In this document: positions 39,601 through 53,200 of the stretch, one piece after another
Position numbering within the stretch: the stretch's first letter is position 1
How the letters are laid out: every line of letters begins with the position of its first letter
Assembly: GCA_013397455.1 (NCBI GenBank)
Contig: VYZB01000347.1
Span: forward strand, 1 to 64,000
Origin: Crotophaga sulcirostris
Lineage: Eukaryota; Chordata; Aves; Cuculiformes; Crotophagidae
DNA: 64,000 nucleotides
Direction of reading: 5' to 3'
Made by a program: the position numbers and the translations under genes
The notes under the pieces: model-generated
What the model was told of the DNA's origin: nothing
Seen by the model: only the letters and a program-made list of their open reading frames with translations
The model's database searches: none

Positions 39601-40332
39601 TTGATTACAAACTATCTAATATTGACATTTCAGCACTTTATCAGGAAATAACGGGGGGAGGAGAGAACAGGCAGATCTTGCTGTGTTCGTGGCTTTTTCT
39701 TGTGCTGCATTTTCAGCACAGAGCGTTGGGTGCAAAAGCAGAAAGATGTGTAATGCAATGGCTGTTTCAAGGCTGGCTGCACTATCAAGAGTACCAAACC
39801 TGGGGTATCGGGGCAGGAGGAGATCATAGAAATGTTAAACACTTGACTTATTCAGAGCAAAATAACCTGGAAGGCTGTAATCCTGTTTCAGGTCAGTTTC
39901 AATGAGTGTTGCTTAGGATCTATTTCATCAAATGCTTTTTATTTCTTCACTTGCTCTTCCATTTTGATCACATTTACAGTAATAATCCATTTCTCCCTCC
40001 CACTCCTCCTACACAACAGCCACGCACAGATAATGTATAACCTGCTGGCTTGTTCAGCAACAGCATTTATGATTATATATGTTCCACTTTGTTTCAAAGC
40101 TATTTTGCAATATGGGTAATACTCAAATGAGGGAAGTTTAGTTGGCCTGGCTGTGACAGGCCCTGGATCTTTTGTGGTACAAAAATGAGTATCACTGAAA
40201 GGGTAACTTGTTAGTGGATGTATTCCTTATGGATAATTTGCTGATATATATTTCCATTTATTTGATGTGCTGTCTGTATTCTGCTTCCTCTGCTGTGACA
40301 GTATGTCTGTTTATGGTAGTGGTCTCTAAAAT
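33676..40332. other. Intergenic or intronic, no supported gene
   Basis: No CR1 and no exon with both splice support and family resemblance. Short open frames at 34,695-34,892 and 39,001-39,324 were inspected and not recognised. AT-rich throughout. Confidence 0.4.
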
Positions 40333-40400
40333 TAGAATCGTAGAATCATTTGGTTGGAAAAGACCTTTGAAATCATTGAGTCCAGCTGTACAGTTGAAAG
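40333..40400 (-). mobile_element. CR1 LINE 3' end, short fragment, antisense
   Basis: TTAGAATCGTAGAATCATTT, then GGTTGGAAAAGACCTTTGAA and ATCATTGAGTCCA, is the reverse complement of the CR1 3' end. Only about 70 bp remain. Confidence 0.85.
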
Positions 40401-40591
40401 ATCAAGGGCTGATCTATGCAGGAAAAGCAAAACAAGACAAAAATTTCCTTTCTTGTTTTTGGCTGTCTTAGGCTGGCATTCTGACATTCCTTTTACATTG
40501 CTTTCCAACAAAATGCTACTTTGGTAAAACTGCAGAACAAGTGAATTTCAGAGTGGGTTTGGGGAAAATGAGTAACGGTTTGGGAAAATAG

Positions 40592-40741
40592 GATGCTCTT
40601 AAGCTAGAACTCCACTTGGAGAAAGAAAAAGAAAATGCGGCAAGAGCAGTGCAGGATTTAAGATTTACAATACAGAAGTTAGTGAAATGCATTTTGGACC
40701 ACATTTTGAAACTCCAGCATGATGAGTGCCTGTCTGTCTAA
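40592..40741 (+). other. Short coiled-coil-like open frame, unknown
   Basis: Between stops at 40,589 and 40,739 lie 49 codons with regular hydrophobic spacing and a charged bias (LELHLEKEKENAARAVQDLR, then FTIQKL and ILDHILKLQHDE). There is no ATG, the AG before it has no pyrimidine tract, and no good donor follows in phase. It may be an eroded processed pseudogene of a coiled-coil protein, an unrecognised exon, or chance. Confidence 0.12.
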
Positions 40742-41720
40742 TCATTTTTATAATGAAGATTTTATTAGAATTAGTGAGTCTCATTGTCATATGTGATCAA
40801 CATATTTTTTCTCTCCAAATGTGTTTTTCCTATGTGGAAAACTTATTTATTTCTAATGCAAACTAATATTCCAGTCAAAAAGGGGTTTTTTTGGCCTATT
40901 TGGGTATATCTAGGGCTTGGAGCACTGATAAATTTTCCATGCTTTTTATTGAACATTTTCAATTATTGCACAACCCCATAAATCTGTGTGCAAAACTGAT
41001 CCTGTTTTACTTCAGGGTGTTTCTGTTCTTAAAAGCCTTGACAGAAAGCAAAAAATTTATGTAATTCTGAGCAATCATTTACATGACCATTTTAGCCCCC
41101 TATTTTCTACAGAGGCTGAATTCTTTGAAGTAGTTGAATTTTATCCATCTTGGCTTCAATTTGTCTGATCTAATAAAAACTTGCAGCATTAAATTGCATA
41201 TTATAGTTGTAAAAACTTATGGTTGTTTTAATAACAAACACTTGCACATGGTACAATAACCTAGTGGCATCTCTTTTATTTAGATTCATAACTGTAACAT
41301 TACATTTACATTTAGCACAGCTTGTGCTGCCAACACAGGTCAGACTCATTGCAGTAAATTTTTTGTTGTGAAAAATAAAAGGTGATTTTTTTTTAATTAT
41401 TAAAAAGAAGTGCCTTTCAGAACTGACACACTTTACAAAAAAAAAAGCTAAGAAGTGAAAGGCTAAGCCATTACTCTGCATCAATGATGCCTTGTGCATC
41501 CATAATTTGGGAAACAGTGGAGGCTAATGGAAGCAGATGCCAATGCTGCTTCGTTGGCACTGGCCTGACCATGCTCAGCTGGGTGGATCATGCCAGCTAG
41601 CATGGCAGGTAACTTTTTACTACTTCTTCCAATATCTTAGAGTGGATAGAAGAGGGTGGATGTAATCCTGTGCTATGAGAGACAAGTGCTAGCTGGGCTG
41701 GCTTGTATAGATGTGCATTA

Positions 41721-41995
41721 AATCATAGAATTATTAAGGTTGGAAAAGACTTCTAACATTATCAAGTCCGACTGTCTGCCCAACACCACTGTGCCTGCTA
41801 AACCATAGAATCATAGAATGGTTTGGGTCGGAGGGGACCTTAAAGATCATCCAGTTTCAACCCCCCTGCCATGGGAAGGGACACCTCCCACTAGACCAGG
41901 GTGCTTAAGGCCCCATCATCAAGTGCCAAGTTTTTTTAATACCTCCAAGGAAGGAGGCTCCACCACTTTCCCTGGACAAGTTGCCCAGCACTGAA
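41721..41995 (-). mobile_element. CR1 LINE, older copy split by a second CR1, antisense
   Basis: The left part (41,721-41,804) reads AATCATAGAATTATTAAGGT, TGGAAAAGACTTCTAACATT and on to GCCTGCTAAACCA. The right part (about 41,912-41,995) reads CATCATCAAGTGCCAAG, then a degraded CCTCCAAGGAAGGAGGCTCC and ACCACTTTCCCTGG. In intact copies these two parts are contiguous, so one element has been interrupted. Confidence 0.85.
41805..41911 (-). mobile_element. CR1 LINE inserted into an older CR1, antisense
   Basis: ATAGAATCATAGAATGGTTT, GGGTCGGAGGGGACCTTAAA and GATCATCCAGTTTCAACC are followed by ACACCTCCCACTAGACCAGG. This is a different, better preserved CR1 subfamily than its host element and lies in the same antisense orientation. 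Confidence 0.88.
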
Positions 41996-43642
41996 GGATA
42001 TGCTGCAAAACCTAAGAGCCAGGAGCTACGTACAGTGGACATTGTGGAGCCACATGGGAGGGGGTCCCCCGCCCCAGCAGATGTTAGCAGTAGGAATTCT
42101 GGAGAACCACTTGCTTAAACTGCCTCAATGCACAAATGGGCCATGCAGTACTTTTGGAATTATCATCTTTGTCAGCTCCTTCCCATCCATTTCCCACCAC
42201 ATGATCCCAGAGCGCTCCCCAGCAGGGAACGTGCAGCGTCCCTTCCCTCTGGGCCCACCTGGACCTGGGTCGCCGTTTTCTCACGGCAGAGCCAGAGAGT
42301 GACATGTCTAGTAATTAAATACCTTTTTCTGTGTTCTTCACTGCCTTTTCTCTCTTCAGTTGTTTAGAACTTTGCTTCTTGCATGAATTTTACCAACATA
42401 GACATTTTCTTTACAGTTACATCTAACCTGTATCTATTTCATGTGGCCCATTTTTCAGCATGTGGGCAGCAATACTGTGTGTAACTTAGCAAATGCATCT
42501 GAGATTTCTGAAATGTCTAAGCCCAGTGGGATAAATCAGAAAATTCTGTGAATTCTGTGGGTTTTTATTTTTCATTCAGACAGGTATGGTCAAGTTTCAT
42601 TTAGTCATTTTGTTTTATATTTTTATTGTTTCAGTGGTGGTAGGAAGTATTCATTCTAGGTCAACATTATTTAAAAATGGTATTTTTAATCCTGTTTTAG
42701 GCATTCCAAAATAAGGCTTAATTCTCATTAGTACCCAGTGTCTGCAGCTCGAATTGAAATCAAACACATACAACTTTCCATACTTCAACATGTTTTTGTT
42801 ATGATTAAACAGACACTCATAAAAGTCAGACAAGCTGGAATCAAGTTTCACATGAAACTGAATTGACATTTTTTCTTAATAGGATCCTTGTAATCAGTGA
42901 TTACTAGATGCATTTAAAATGTGTGAAATGCCTGCAGGAATGGGAATTAAGAGGGGGGAGGGATGCCAAACACCTCAAATCTTCTCCTGGCAACCTTTCA
43001 TTTTAAATTTCTGCTCTGCACATAGATGGAGTATGGTTTCTATAAAGTGTTCAGCTGCGGTTTCACATTAAGTTGATGTTACCAATAAAGGGAGTGACTT
43101 ATAATTGAAAACTTATTTGCTTATCAATAGCAAATAGCACGTTATTTCAATGGTCACACTGCTGTCCTTACGATAGGTGTTAGGAAACCTGCCAGTTTTG
43201 CCATTCCAGCAACTATCATAACACTATTGCTTGTCATTTTGATCTCAAGAGAAGGATAAGACTTTTGGGTTCCTTTTCTGATGATCTAGAGATGTCTCAT
43301 GTAGCCTGAATCCCCATGGCTGTTACCAACCTGCAGCACAGGACCAGAATGACTGCTCTGGATGAGCTACCATATAAAATTAAAAAAAAAAAAAAGTTCT
43401 TATTTTGCCTTTCTTTGCTCAGAAGGGAATATTTAAATGTGGACTACTTACAGCCCTCTTCTCTCAGAGGGGTGGTTTCCTCTTCTCTCCTTACTCTTTG
43501 GACATGCAGTGCTGGATGGTAGCAGGCCCAGACCAGGGGGAAGCTTGTTTGGAGCTTGCATGGCTCCTGAGCAATGCACTTGTGCACCATAACTCACACA
43601 TGGCTTCTTTTTTTCTCTTCAAGTGATCTAGATCAGACTCAA

Positions 43643-43752
43643 GTAGACATGGCACTTTGAGACATGGTTTAGCAGGCACTGCAGTGTTGGGCTGACAGTT
43701 GGACTGCATGATCTTAGAGGTCTTTTCCAACGTTAATAATTCTATGTTTCTA
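43643..43752 (+). mobile_element. CR1 LINE 3' end fragment
   Basis: GACATGGTTTAGCAGGCACT, CAGTTGGACTGCATGATCTT, AGAGGTCTTTTCCAACGTTA and a terminal ATTCTATGTTTCTA mark the 3' end of a CR1 subfamily also seen at 48,958-49,242. Confidence 0.9.
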
Positions 43753-44190
43753 AATTTGGAGTAGTAATTTTACTGGATGCTTCCATGAAGCAAGTGAATT
43801 TTCTGGTCAATATGAGGGCATGCCTGAACTCTGGCATAGTTAGGATAATTGATTTTTCTAGGATGAATAATAAACCCCCTTTCTGCAACACTTCCAATGT
43901 CTCTGTGACTGCTGACGGCTTTGCTTCTTGGGTAGATTCTTGCCCCTGCAACTGGAGATTGTTATTGCTCCTGTCCTTGCAGAACTGTGCCTGACAGAAT
44001 GGTGGACTTGGAGGGGATGATGCTGAGATGGAGAAGGTAGATTCCTGGCTTGCTTATCAGCCATTTTTGGTACATGAATAGGAAAACAGAAATGCAGGCA
44101 AGATATGGTTGTCTTTTCTCATTATAATCATGTACTTAAATTTTTGTTCCCAGATTTCTCCTTAAAGTCCTTTTTTTTCCCTCTGTGTAG

Positions 44191-44282
44191 AAACAGATTC
44201 ACTGTGAGCAGCTCAAAAGGAAGAATAAAGATACAGAGGATCATCTAGAATTGTGCCCTCATCAGTGTGTTGAGATGGAAAG
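44191..44282 (+). CDS. TNIP3: TNIP3-like exon with CEQL coiled-coil motif
   Basis: This 92-bp exon has a strong pyrimidine tract and acceptor (TTTTTTTTCCCTCTGTGTAG) and donor AG|GTATTA. Only frame 0 is open. It encodes [20 protein letters not shown], then [11 protein letters not shown]. The other two frames have stops. The phase-2 end matches the start of the next exon. Confidence 0.65.
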
Positions 44283-47200
44283 GTATTACCTATTTTACTT
44301 TTACATGGAGAAACTTCTCTTATTTATATATTTTTTAAGTAATTCACGTTACATTATTGGAAGTATATAATTGAGTGTTTCCTGTATATGTCAGTTGATT
44401 TATCTTCCAGAAACCTAAGTTAATGATTCTTTTCTGCTTTAAGATCTGTATCAGTCCTGTTTAAATAAGTGAAACATGGAAATTTTCCGTACTGAGAAGA
44501 GCTAAATCACAGAGAATAGTGTAGGTTGGAAGCGATCTCTGGAGGTCATCTGGACTGACCTCTGGCTCAAAGCAGGGCTAGTTAGGTTAGGTTACTCAGG
44601 ACACGTCAAAGTGAGTTTCAAATATCTCTAAGTATGGAGATTTCACAACCTCTTTGCTTCTGTATGAGCCAATTGTAATAATGGCAGGATACCCTTATGC
44701 TGTAGGATACAGAGACAAAGAGGTCATGTGATAGCTCCGACTTCTAATGAGGCTGTGATGATGGCAACGCCTGTGTCAGTAAGTAATGAGCAGCTTTAAG
44801 AATATGAATAGTGCGGAGTACTTCAGTGAATACTGCTGTATTCAGCAAGATACCCTCTGGCCAAAGAGAAAAAAATTCCAGGTAGCTGAGAATGATTAAA
44901 AGGTAACTTTAAAAAGTATTATGTGTATTTTGCGGATTTGAGAGAGAGATCAAGAGAAAAATTTTTTTAAGGTAAATGTAGATTGTTTGGGGAAGCTTAA
45001 GAATGAATTCCCTGCCCTTATTTCTTCCTGTAAGAAGCATTTTTCCCCAGGTTAGTTTATTGTGAAATAACTGGATTTGAAATCCCTTCCGGACTGGAAT
45101 TTCCCATTTATTCAAGACATTGTGAGCTGCTGCCAGTGTAATTTGACCCCAACCTGTCTCTGTGAAGGGAGGGAGGCTCCAGGCTCCTGTCTGGTAATGA
45201 CATCCCTGGTGAAACAATACGTGAGTCGCTGGCAGTTCCAGCCCCATACTGTGATGCCAACAGCCATGCAGTGTACTTCCTCTGCCTTTCAGCTTGGCTG
45301 CTTACCAGGTAACACAGGCAAGATGTTGACTTGACTTAAGAGTTGGTTGTCCTCTGTCAGCTCCTGTGCATTAGATTTCCTGGCTGCATTTCCAAATGGC
45401 GTTCATTTGTTTATTCTTCTTGCATTGTTAGTAGATCACTGAAAATATCTCAGGTTTGTGTGGGAAATACTGACCAAAATGAATCATGGACCTGTTTTCC
45501 TCCAAGGGCACAAGCCAGCTGGGAGCCCATGTCAGTAAGACATCAGTGACGCATCCACATCCTGGCCAAGGCTGAACGAGGAGGCAAAATGGGCTGTGCG
45601 TAGGTTTTGTTCTCTTTGCGGTGATGCCTGAATTGGAAAAAGAAAGAATAGCCGTATAAAGTACTCGTTAAGAATGTCAACTATGTCATTGCATCAGAAT
45701 TGCAGCTTTCCACAGGAATGAGTATGTGTAAGATCTGAATAAACTCATGATGCTTACGCTGTGTGGGATGAGCAGCCAGTCCAGAAAAGGCTGTAGGAGG
45801 GGGCTCATGTCAAAAAGGCCCCTGCTTGAGGCTAGGAGAGTGCCCTAAAAGGGGTTCAAGCTTTTCTAGATATTGGTCTTCATAGAAAAAGAGCAAGCAC
45901 TTCAAAACGTCTAAATTTGTCTTCCTTCCTGATTTTTTTAACTCTTGGGTTTTGTTTCTTTCAGCACTTCCCTGCCGTCTCCCACTAGCTTTCTGCATGT
46001 GTGCATTTCAGCGGGGAAATACATCTGCTCAGAAAGCACATGCTTTCTGGTGGCTCTGCTTGGCCAAGCTTTCAGTTTGATTCATTTTCATGGCAAAACT
46101 TCAGTTCCCTTTCCACTAGTGATCCACACACAGCTACATGAGTCCTGGGTGATGAGTCTGGGGGACAGTCCTCCATTTACTGCTTCTCCAGAGAGACAGT
46201 CATCTATAACTTGCTCATGGCTCATTTAAAACTTGAGAAAGTTGGTGAAAATAATTTAATTGGCTTTCCTGAGGCCCAGATACTGTCCATGAGGAAGAAA
46301 TTCAGTTATGGTCTTGGTAGTATAATTAAGCAGAAGATCCAAGGAAAAAGGGAAAGATGATCATCAGGCTGGAACATTTCCCATACGAGGACAGGCTGAG
46401 AGAGTTTGGTTTGTTTAGTCTAGAGGAGAGCAGGCTCTGGGGAAACGTTAGAACAGCCTTCCAGTACTTAAAGGGGGCCATAGGTACTGCAGTGAGAGGA
46501 CGAGGGGTAATGTTTTTAAGCTGAAAGAGGAGAGATTTATATTAGATATTAGGAAGACATTTTTTCCTGTAAGAGTGGTGGGGCACTGGCACAGGTTGCC
46601 CAGAGAAGTCGTGGATGCCCTGTCCCTGGAGGTGTTCAAGGCCAGGTTGGATGGGGCTTTGTGCAACATGATCCAGTGGGAGGTGTCCCTGCCCATGGCA
46701 GGGGGGTTGGAACTGGCCTTTAAGGTCCTTCCCAACCCAAACCATTCTGCAAGTCTGTGATTCTATGATTCCTGATGGATAGGCAGTGCAGAGTGCAGAA
46801 GTGAGGCAGCAGTATTGAAACCCAGTCCCAAAGGACAGGAACCTCCAGACACGAAGGGGAGCGGCACTGTGTGATAAGTAACGTGCCATTTAATGTGAAC
46901 CACCTGGTCATCATCTTCTTGCATGTTGCATATTTTTTGAGGGGAATAGTCAGTCTGGGAGACACTAAGTGCCTGTGTATCAATAGCTTTACTTCTCTCT
47001 GCACTGAGACAGAACAGATCAGAGGTGCAGCTTCATTTAATCACTGGGCCCTTTTTTTTTTCTTTTGGCTGATTTTCAGAGAAACCAGATGTGTTTCCAT
47101 TAAGAACATGCACCTCTTCTGTTGTTGTGATTTGTGTAATTCTAAAAATTAAGAAAAACTATTAAAGAATAATTGTTTCTGTTCACATTAACAGCACACA

Positions 47201-50200
47201 GCTTCTCCAGATGTGGCATTTGACAGCCAAACAGCTGCTGACTATTAAATGTGCCTTAAAAGCTCCATTCCTTTATCGTAAAGGGAACAGAAGTGTAGGG
47301 ACGTTTATGGGGTGATAGGCAGATGTTTTGGCTACATCAGACTTGAGCGAAAGTTTAAGTGCTTTCTCTGCTATAGTGCCTGTATGTACACGTTTTAACC
47401 CCTATCACACACTTTGTCTTATGGAGGTCTCTTCTTGGGACTGGAGTCAGATTATATCTAATCTCACACTTATCTCCCAAGCAACAGTGCCAGCACTTTA
47501 CTCATAACATTTGGGACATCTCACTCCAAAGAAATTGTGGTTCTTCTCGGTGGAGCTCAGCCACTGGTTTAATTTTCCAACTATGCTTTTGAAATACTGG
47601 GTGAATTGTTTTTATTTTTGGTGCAACTTGATTTAAAAAAATTAATTGGAAATAATTTAATATAACACGTTTCCTTTTTTCCCCAAAAATTTCTTTTTAA
47701 GTATATCCTCATAATCGTCAGAGGCAGGTGTTCCGTTTTGTGCTGGTAAGCACAGTGTGCTTTATGCCCAATAAAGTGATATTACAGTGGTACATGTGAG
47801 GTGGAAGGTAGAACTAGTGGAGCTCAGTTTCAAGAGATCTGGCTCAAATTCCCAAGCCTAAACTGAGCAGAGATCCGCTTGCTGGGTGATGAGTACCACA
47901 GATCCTTAGGGAACTGCACCACATTGTAAGTAATCTCTTATCAACTCAGAATCTACTGAACTTGTAAGAGCTCATGAGGCTGCAAAATGTTCTTTTCTGT
48001 AACAAAAGTGTTATTGTTTTGCTGGCAAAATTTTGTTCTTCCCATTGCTTGTTAGACCGGAAATTCTTCATCGTTTAGTCTTAATTGGATAAGATTTTAA
48101 TATAAAAATCCCCAAAATAAAAGAATTCTACAAAACTGAATTGAAAGAGAACAAAAATCCTGTAAAATCGGATGGAACATAAAAGAATAGACTAGTTCTA
48201 CAGATGAACTGTTATTGTAAAGAATTATATGCCTAATTTTAGTCCTATTTTGTCTATTTCTATTACAAATTAGATTAAATAGTCTGCAATCCAGGTCTTA
48301 TTGTCTGTCACATTCTTTTCAGGCCTTTTTCTGAAATGAAGTGTGTTATCATAAATGGTGTAAATATTAGCTGAAACTGTTTGCCTTGAAATTTGGCATG
48401 TTTTTAAATTTATCCAAACCAGTTCATCTTCCATATTTTAAATGCAGGAATTTATTTCTTTCCATGGATCTGCTCCTTAGGCTTACCCAAGAAAGAGTCC
48501 TACATTCCAAATGCCCACCCAAAGTGATGAAGCATGTGTGTAACCCCTAGACTCTGGAATTCATTTCCCGTCTAAATATGACTTCGCAGTGTTGGCGCCT
48601 GGCTGTAAATCCTGTCTTAAAACCTTTTTTCACAATTCTTTATGGTTTATATTTGTGATTTCACCAATCACAAGAGAATGACCCCAGCACACCAGCCTTG
48701 GAATTATTATTTTAAATAGAGTTATAAGCCTTTGGTATTAATATTTTGCAATAAATGCCTTAGGACATGTTGTAGGCATGTCCATTGTTGCCACGTAACT
48801 GCTGTTAGTAAGTAATAATGCCAGTTTCCAATTAAAGCGAGGGAAAGCCAGGAACTCACAAATAGCACCAGCTGCAGAGCTGGGACTCTGCATGGGGCTT
48901 CTACCTGGCTATTTGATAAACATGTATTTCATGACCACCAATTCATGCTGCTACAAGCCCGGTGCTGGTCTCTTGTCACAAGTAACAACTGATAGGATGA
49001 GAGAAAATGGCACCAGGGTAGATTTAGACTGGATATTAGAAAAATTTCTTTACCAAAGGAGTGGTGGAGCTCTGGTACAGGCTTCCCAGGGAAGCGGTGG
49101 AGTCTCCTTCCCTGGAGGTGTTCAAAAAGCACATAGATGTGGCACATGAGGATGTGGTTTAGCAGGCACGGTGGTATTGAGCTAATGGTTGGACTTGATG
49201 GTCTTAGAGGTCTTTTCCAACCTCAATGATTCTGTGATTCTAAGCCCAAAGCATGTAACTTACCAAAAGAGCTTGGGGGAGGCCATCAGGAGCTGAATGC
49301 TCCATTATGAAATTATGTATCAGCAGTAGTTGTTATGTCTTCTCCTGTTTCTCCTGGCCAGGAGAAGATGGACTGCAAGGAGGGCCCTTGATGCTATTAG
49401 AAGCCGCTGGTGTCTGCATCCCACTCTTCCTTTCTGGTGCCATCCTATTCTGGCTTTAGTGAGAGTTTTGGGCCAAATGCAGGTTTTCCTCTGGCTCAGT
49501 TACATTCATATTTCCATAAAATTCCCTGTTTTAGCACAACCAGCACTTGATTGCCTAACCCTATGAGGACAGACCAGCCAGTATAGGTTATTTAGCTGGG
49601 TGGCGTTGATCTGCATAGGAATTTCAGCCCTGTTCACATACAAAGCATGTGCTGGGCACAGTTTTTATTCTGACTCCCAGCTGAAAAACTGAGTTACTGT
49701 AAAAAGTATGTGACTACCTATAAATAATTGCAAAAAGCGATAGAGCCTAGAAATTGAAATAGTGCAAAGATGTACCACAGGGCAAAAAGCAAAAACCATT
49801 CTAAAGGCAGCTAGGTGAATACATGGGAAAAATGAAAATATCTTTAATGTGATGCACAGCTAGTCTCCAGCAGTGAAATCCTGTATTTCTTATTCCTAGA
49901 GGACATGGCTAGAAGGATACTGGTTACTACTTTTCAGATATGACATGGAAATTATGAGTAAGTTTGGTCTCTCTCCTTTTCCTACAATCTGCTAAAACGT
50001 ATGCTGGGAAACCAGCTTCCTTCATTACATCTGCAGGATCTCCTTCCATTTGAAATGTCTTAATTTTCTCAAAAAAGGAAAATTAGCAACTAACTTAAAG
50101 TGTACAGAGAGGAACTAGTATTCTGATTTTTTTATTGGCTTTCACATTAAACATAGCATGCTATGTGAGTAGGATGACTTGTGTGGTTTTTATATCTTCA

Positions 50201-53200
50201 TATACCTTAGAAAGCACGTAGAAGGAGTATACTTTGTCCCACATGTCCATGTGAAAATACTTCTAATATTCTCTGTTCTCCGATGATTGATTTTACAAAA
50301 CAGAAAATCCCACATGTCCCAGATCAGAATGGATTTCATTGTTCTGATTTTTTTTTTCCGAGCAGATCACCTGTTTGCATAGTTTAATTATTAAAACTTG
50401 AAATACCTAATTTTAGAAAAGGTTGGCAACGGCATAGAACAGTGAGGGTATAAATGGTGCAGAAACATGCCTGTGAACTTCACAAAACCGGAAGTGGTTT
50501 TGATAAAACTGCTATCTGCAGGAGATAAATGCTGTGTGCCCTCTAGAGCTCACTAGGGAAAGCTCTGCTAATCATCAAGAACTGTTTTGTTCTGAGGTAG
50601 CTCCTAATAATCAGTATTATAAAGATGTATTCAAGCACTCGGATCATCTGTGCGTTGTGAAGGTCCAGACTGTAAAATGGGTCTAGGCACCAGATATGAT
50701 TAACTTTTTCCATCACAATAAATATAACCTTACAGTTAGCAAAGTGGGAGATATTAAAATACAGCTAATCATGGAAGTAGTTTCTGGTCAGAACACATTA
50801 GTCTAAAAACTGAGGAAAATGCAAATGCAGTGAGAAATCCAGTCAATGGAGTGATTTTTTAGCTTTCTTGATGATGCTGAGACACACGGATATTGCAGAG
50901 AAGCAATCAGTTTATAGGGATTCGAGTCTTTTGCAGTTCCTTTTCTTTTTCCCAGGCGCAGCTTGTTCCTGCTCTTGCCCGGGAACTCCTAAGTTCCAAA
51001 AGGAGAATGCAGAGACAGATTGGGAGCAGCCAGAGGTGAACATCATTTGCAGCCACAGCGCCAGACAAACGAACCATGGGGAGCAAAGGAACAAGCGCTT
51101 CCTGGCTGGAAGGATATATTGAAAGCCAACCCATCATCTTGATGGGGAATTTCCCAGCTTGATTCACACTCTGATCTCAGGAGGCTGTGGTCACACATCT
51201 CCTCTCACTGTGGCTGAACCAGCAGCAGAAATGAGTGCAGCCTGCCTAAGTGCTTTCTGCTGCACTCCTGCCAGAGGTTGCTGCCCATCTTTTACTGTCC
51301 TCAGGAACACACCTAGAAGTTGCTCCTTTTTGTTGAACAGTTGTTTTAGTCTAAGCTGCTTTATTTGACTTTAAAGAGCTTAAGAAACCCTGACTGCTTT
51401 GACCAAAACAGGTGGGTGGTGTGTGCTGACAGTTGGGTGTGGTAGTTTGCAGTAGAGAGGTAGTGAATGTGGAAAGTAGCTGGAGATATAGAGGAGTTAA
51501 ACTGTCTGGCTTTGCTGCAGCTGCAGCAGGATATGTGACTACAACCCTGGGCAGTGAGCAAAATACCTTTATCAGAAGCCACTTGCTGAGTTTTTTCTCT
51601 CAGCTAAGCAGTAAGCTGGCTACTCTACTGATCTCACACAGGAGATGTGGAGCCAGGAAAGAGAACAACTATGCTACGTTTGGTTGTTGCCTAAGCACAG
51701 ACAAACTGAAAGCTCAGTTTTTGAAAGCTCAATCTGAAAATACTGGCCTGTAATTTTAGCAGCTGTGTCCAAAGTCCCTCAATACTGCTCAGTAATGTTT
51801 CACCTCACTTTGCTTAATACCTCCCTTCCTTTTGCCACGTTTCTAGGGACTCTAAGGAGGCTGCAGCAATAATTTCTCCCTTACTATGTAAATATAATTT
51901 CATGCACTTTTCCTAAAACTGCACTATGAGCAAATCTTTCCATGCTATGGCTTTTCAGTTCTTCCGAGCATCCTCAAAAGTGCCAAGTGCTTTGCACAGT
52001 GTATATGTGAGACCTTACCTGAAGTCCTGCATTCAGTTCTGGAGCCCTCAGCACAGGAAGGACATGGACTTGTTAGAATGAGTCCAGAGGAGACCACAAA
52101 GATGATCCGAGGGATGGAGTACCTCCTGTCTGAGTGCAGGCTGAGAAACTTGGGACTGTTCAGCCTGAAGAAGAGAAGGCTGTGGGGAGACGTTATAGCA
52201 ACCTTCCAATATTTAAAGGGGGATACAGAAAAGGTGAGGAGGGGCTCTTTATCAGGGAGTGCAGTGATAGGATGAGAGGGAACGTTTTTAAGCTGAAAGA
52301 GTGGAGATTTATTTTAGCTATTAGGGAGAAATTTTTTCCTGCAAGGGTAGTGTTTAAGAGAAGATTGGATGAGGGACTTAGGACCATGGTTTAGAAGATG
52401 AATTGGTGTTAGTATTGGGTTATAGGTTGGACTCGATGATCTCAAAGGTCATTTCCAACCTTGTAATACTGTGATACTGTGAGGTACTGGCACAGGTTGC
52501 CCAGAGAAGTCGTGGATGCCTAGAGGTGTTCAAGGCCGGGTTGGATGAGGCTTTGAGCAACCTGATCCAGTGGGAGGTGTCCCTGCCCATGGCAGGGGGC
52601 TTGGAACTGGATGATCTTTAAGGTCCTTCCCAACCCTAACCATTCTATGATTCTATATCCAATTCTGTTATACAGAGGAGCTCAAGATGGTGTTTTCCAG
52701 GTAACTGCACTTTAGAGAAAAGGGGTGTTGCTACTGAAGTTGTGAAGTTTGCATTCTGTGGCTGATAAAAACCAAAAAAGGAGGCTATAAGCAGAGAGCT
52801 TGCTTATACTGCTGCCTGAGAATTCATTGTGTGGGAATCTTAGCACAGACTTGCTTAAAAAAGAAAAAAGTGCAACTTGCACTGGCCTATTCACAATTTT
52901 GCAATATTTAGCGAGACAGAAAAGGCCTGGAATTCTTTTGCAAGGTTCATTCTTTTCCTTCAGTAGTTCTCTTCATGAGCTGCCATGTGGCACCCGTGCT
53001 GCCAGGGCTCACCTGCCACCCATGCACAGCTGGGGCTTTGAAACTGCCATGGGCATTCAGAGCAGCTGCAGTCTATGAAAATGTGCATCAAGAAGGTCTT
53101 TCTGTTAATTGTCATGGATTTGAACAGGAATTATGGCCTGTTAAAGTAGTATAACAAAAGATAATGCTCTGTTCAGTTGGGTGCTCTGTTTCTTCGATCT

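Noticed and set aside
43983..44036. Exon-like segment with a strong acceptor just upstream of the TNIP3-like exon
   Set aside because: Its only open frame ends in phase 2, which would put the next exon in a frame with a stop. At best it is untranslated.
46448..46889. Minus-strand frames of 95 and 115 codons
   Set aside because: They are antisense to, or run out of, the CR1 copy at 46,350-46,770.
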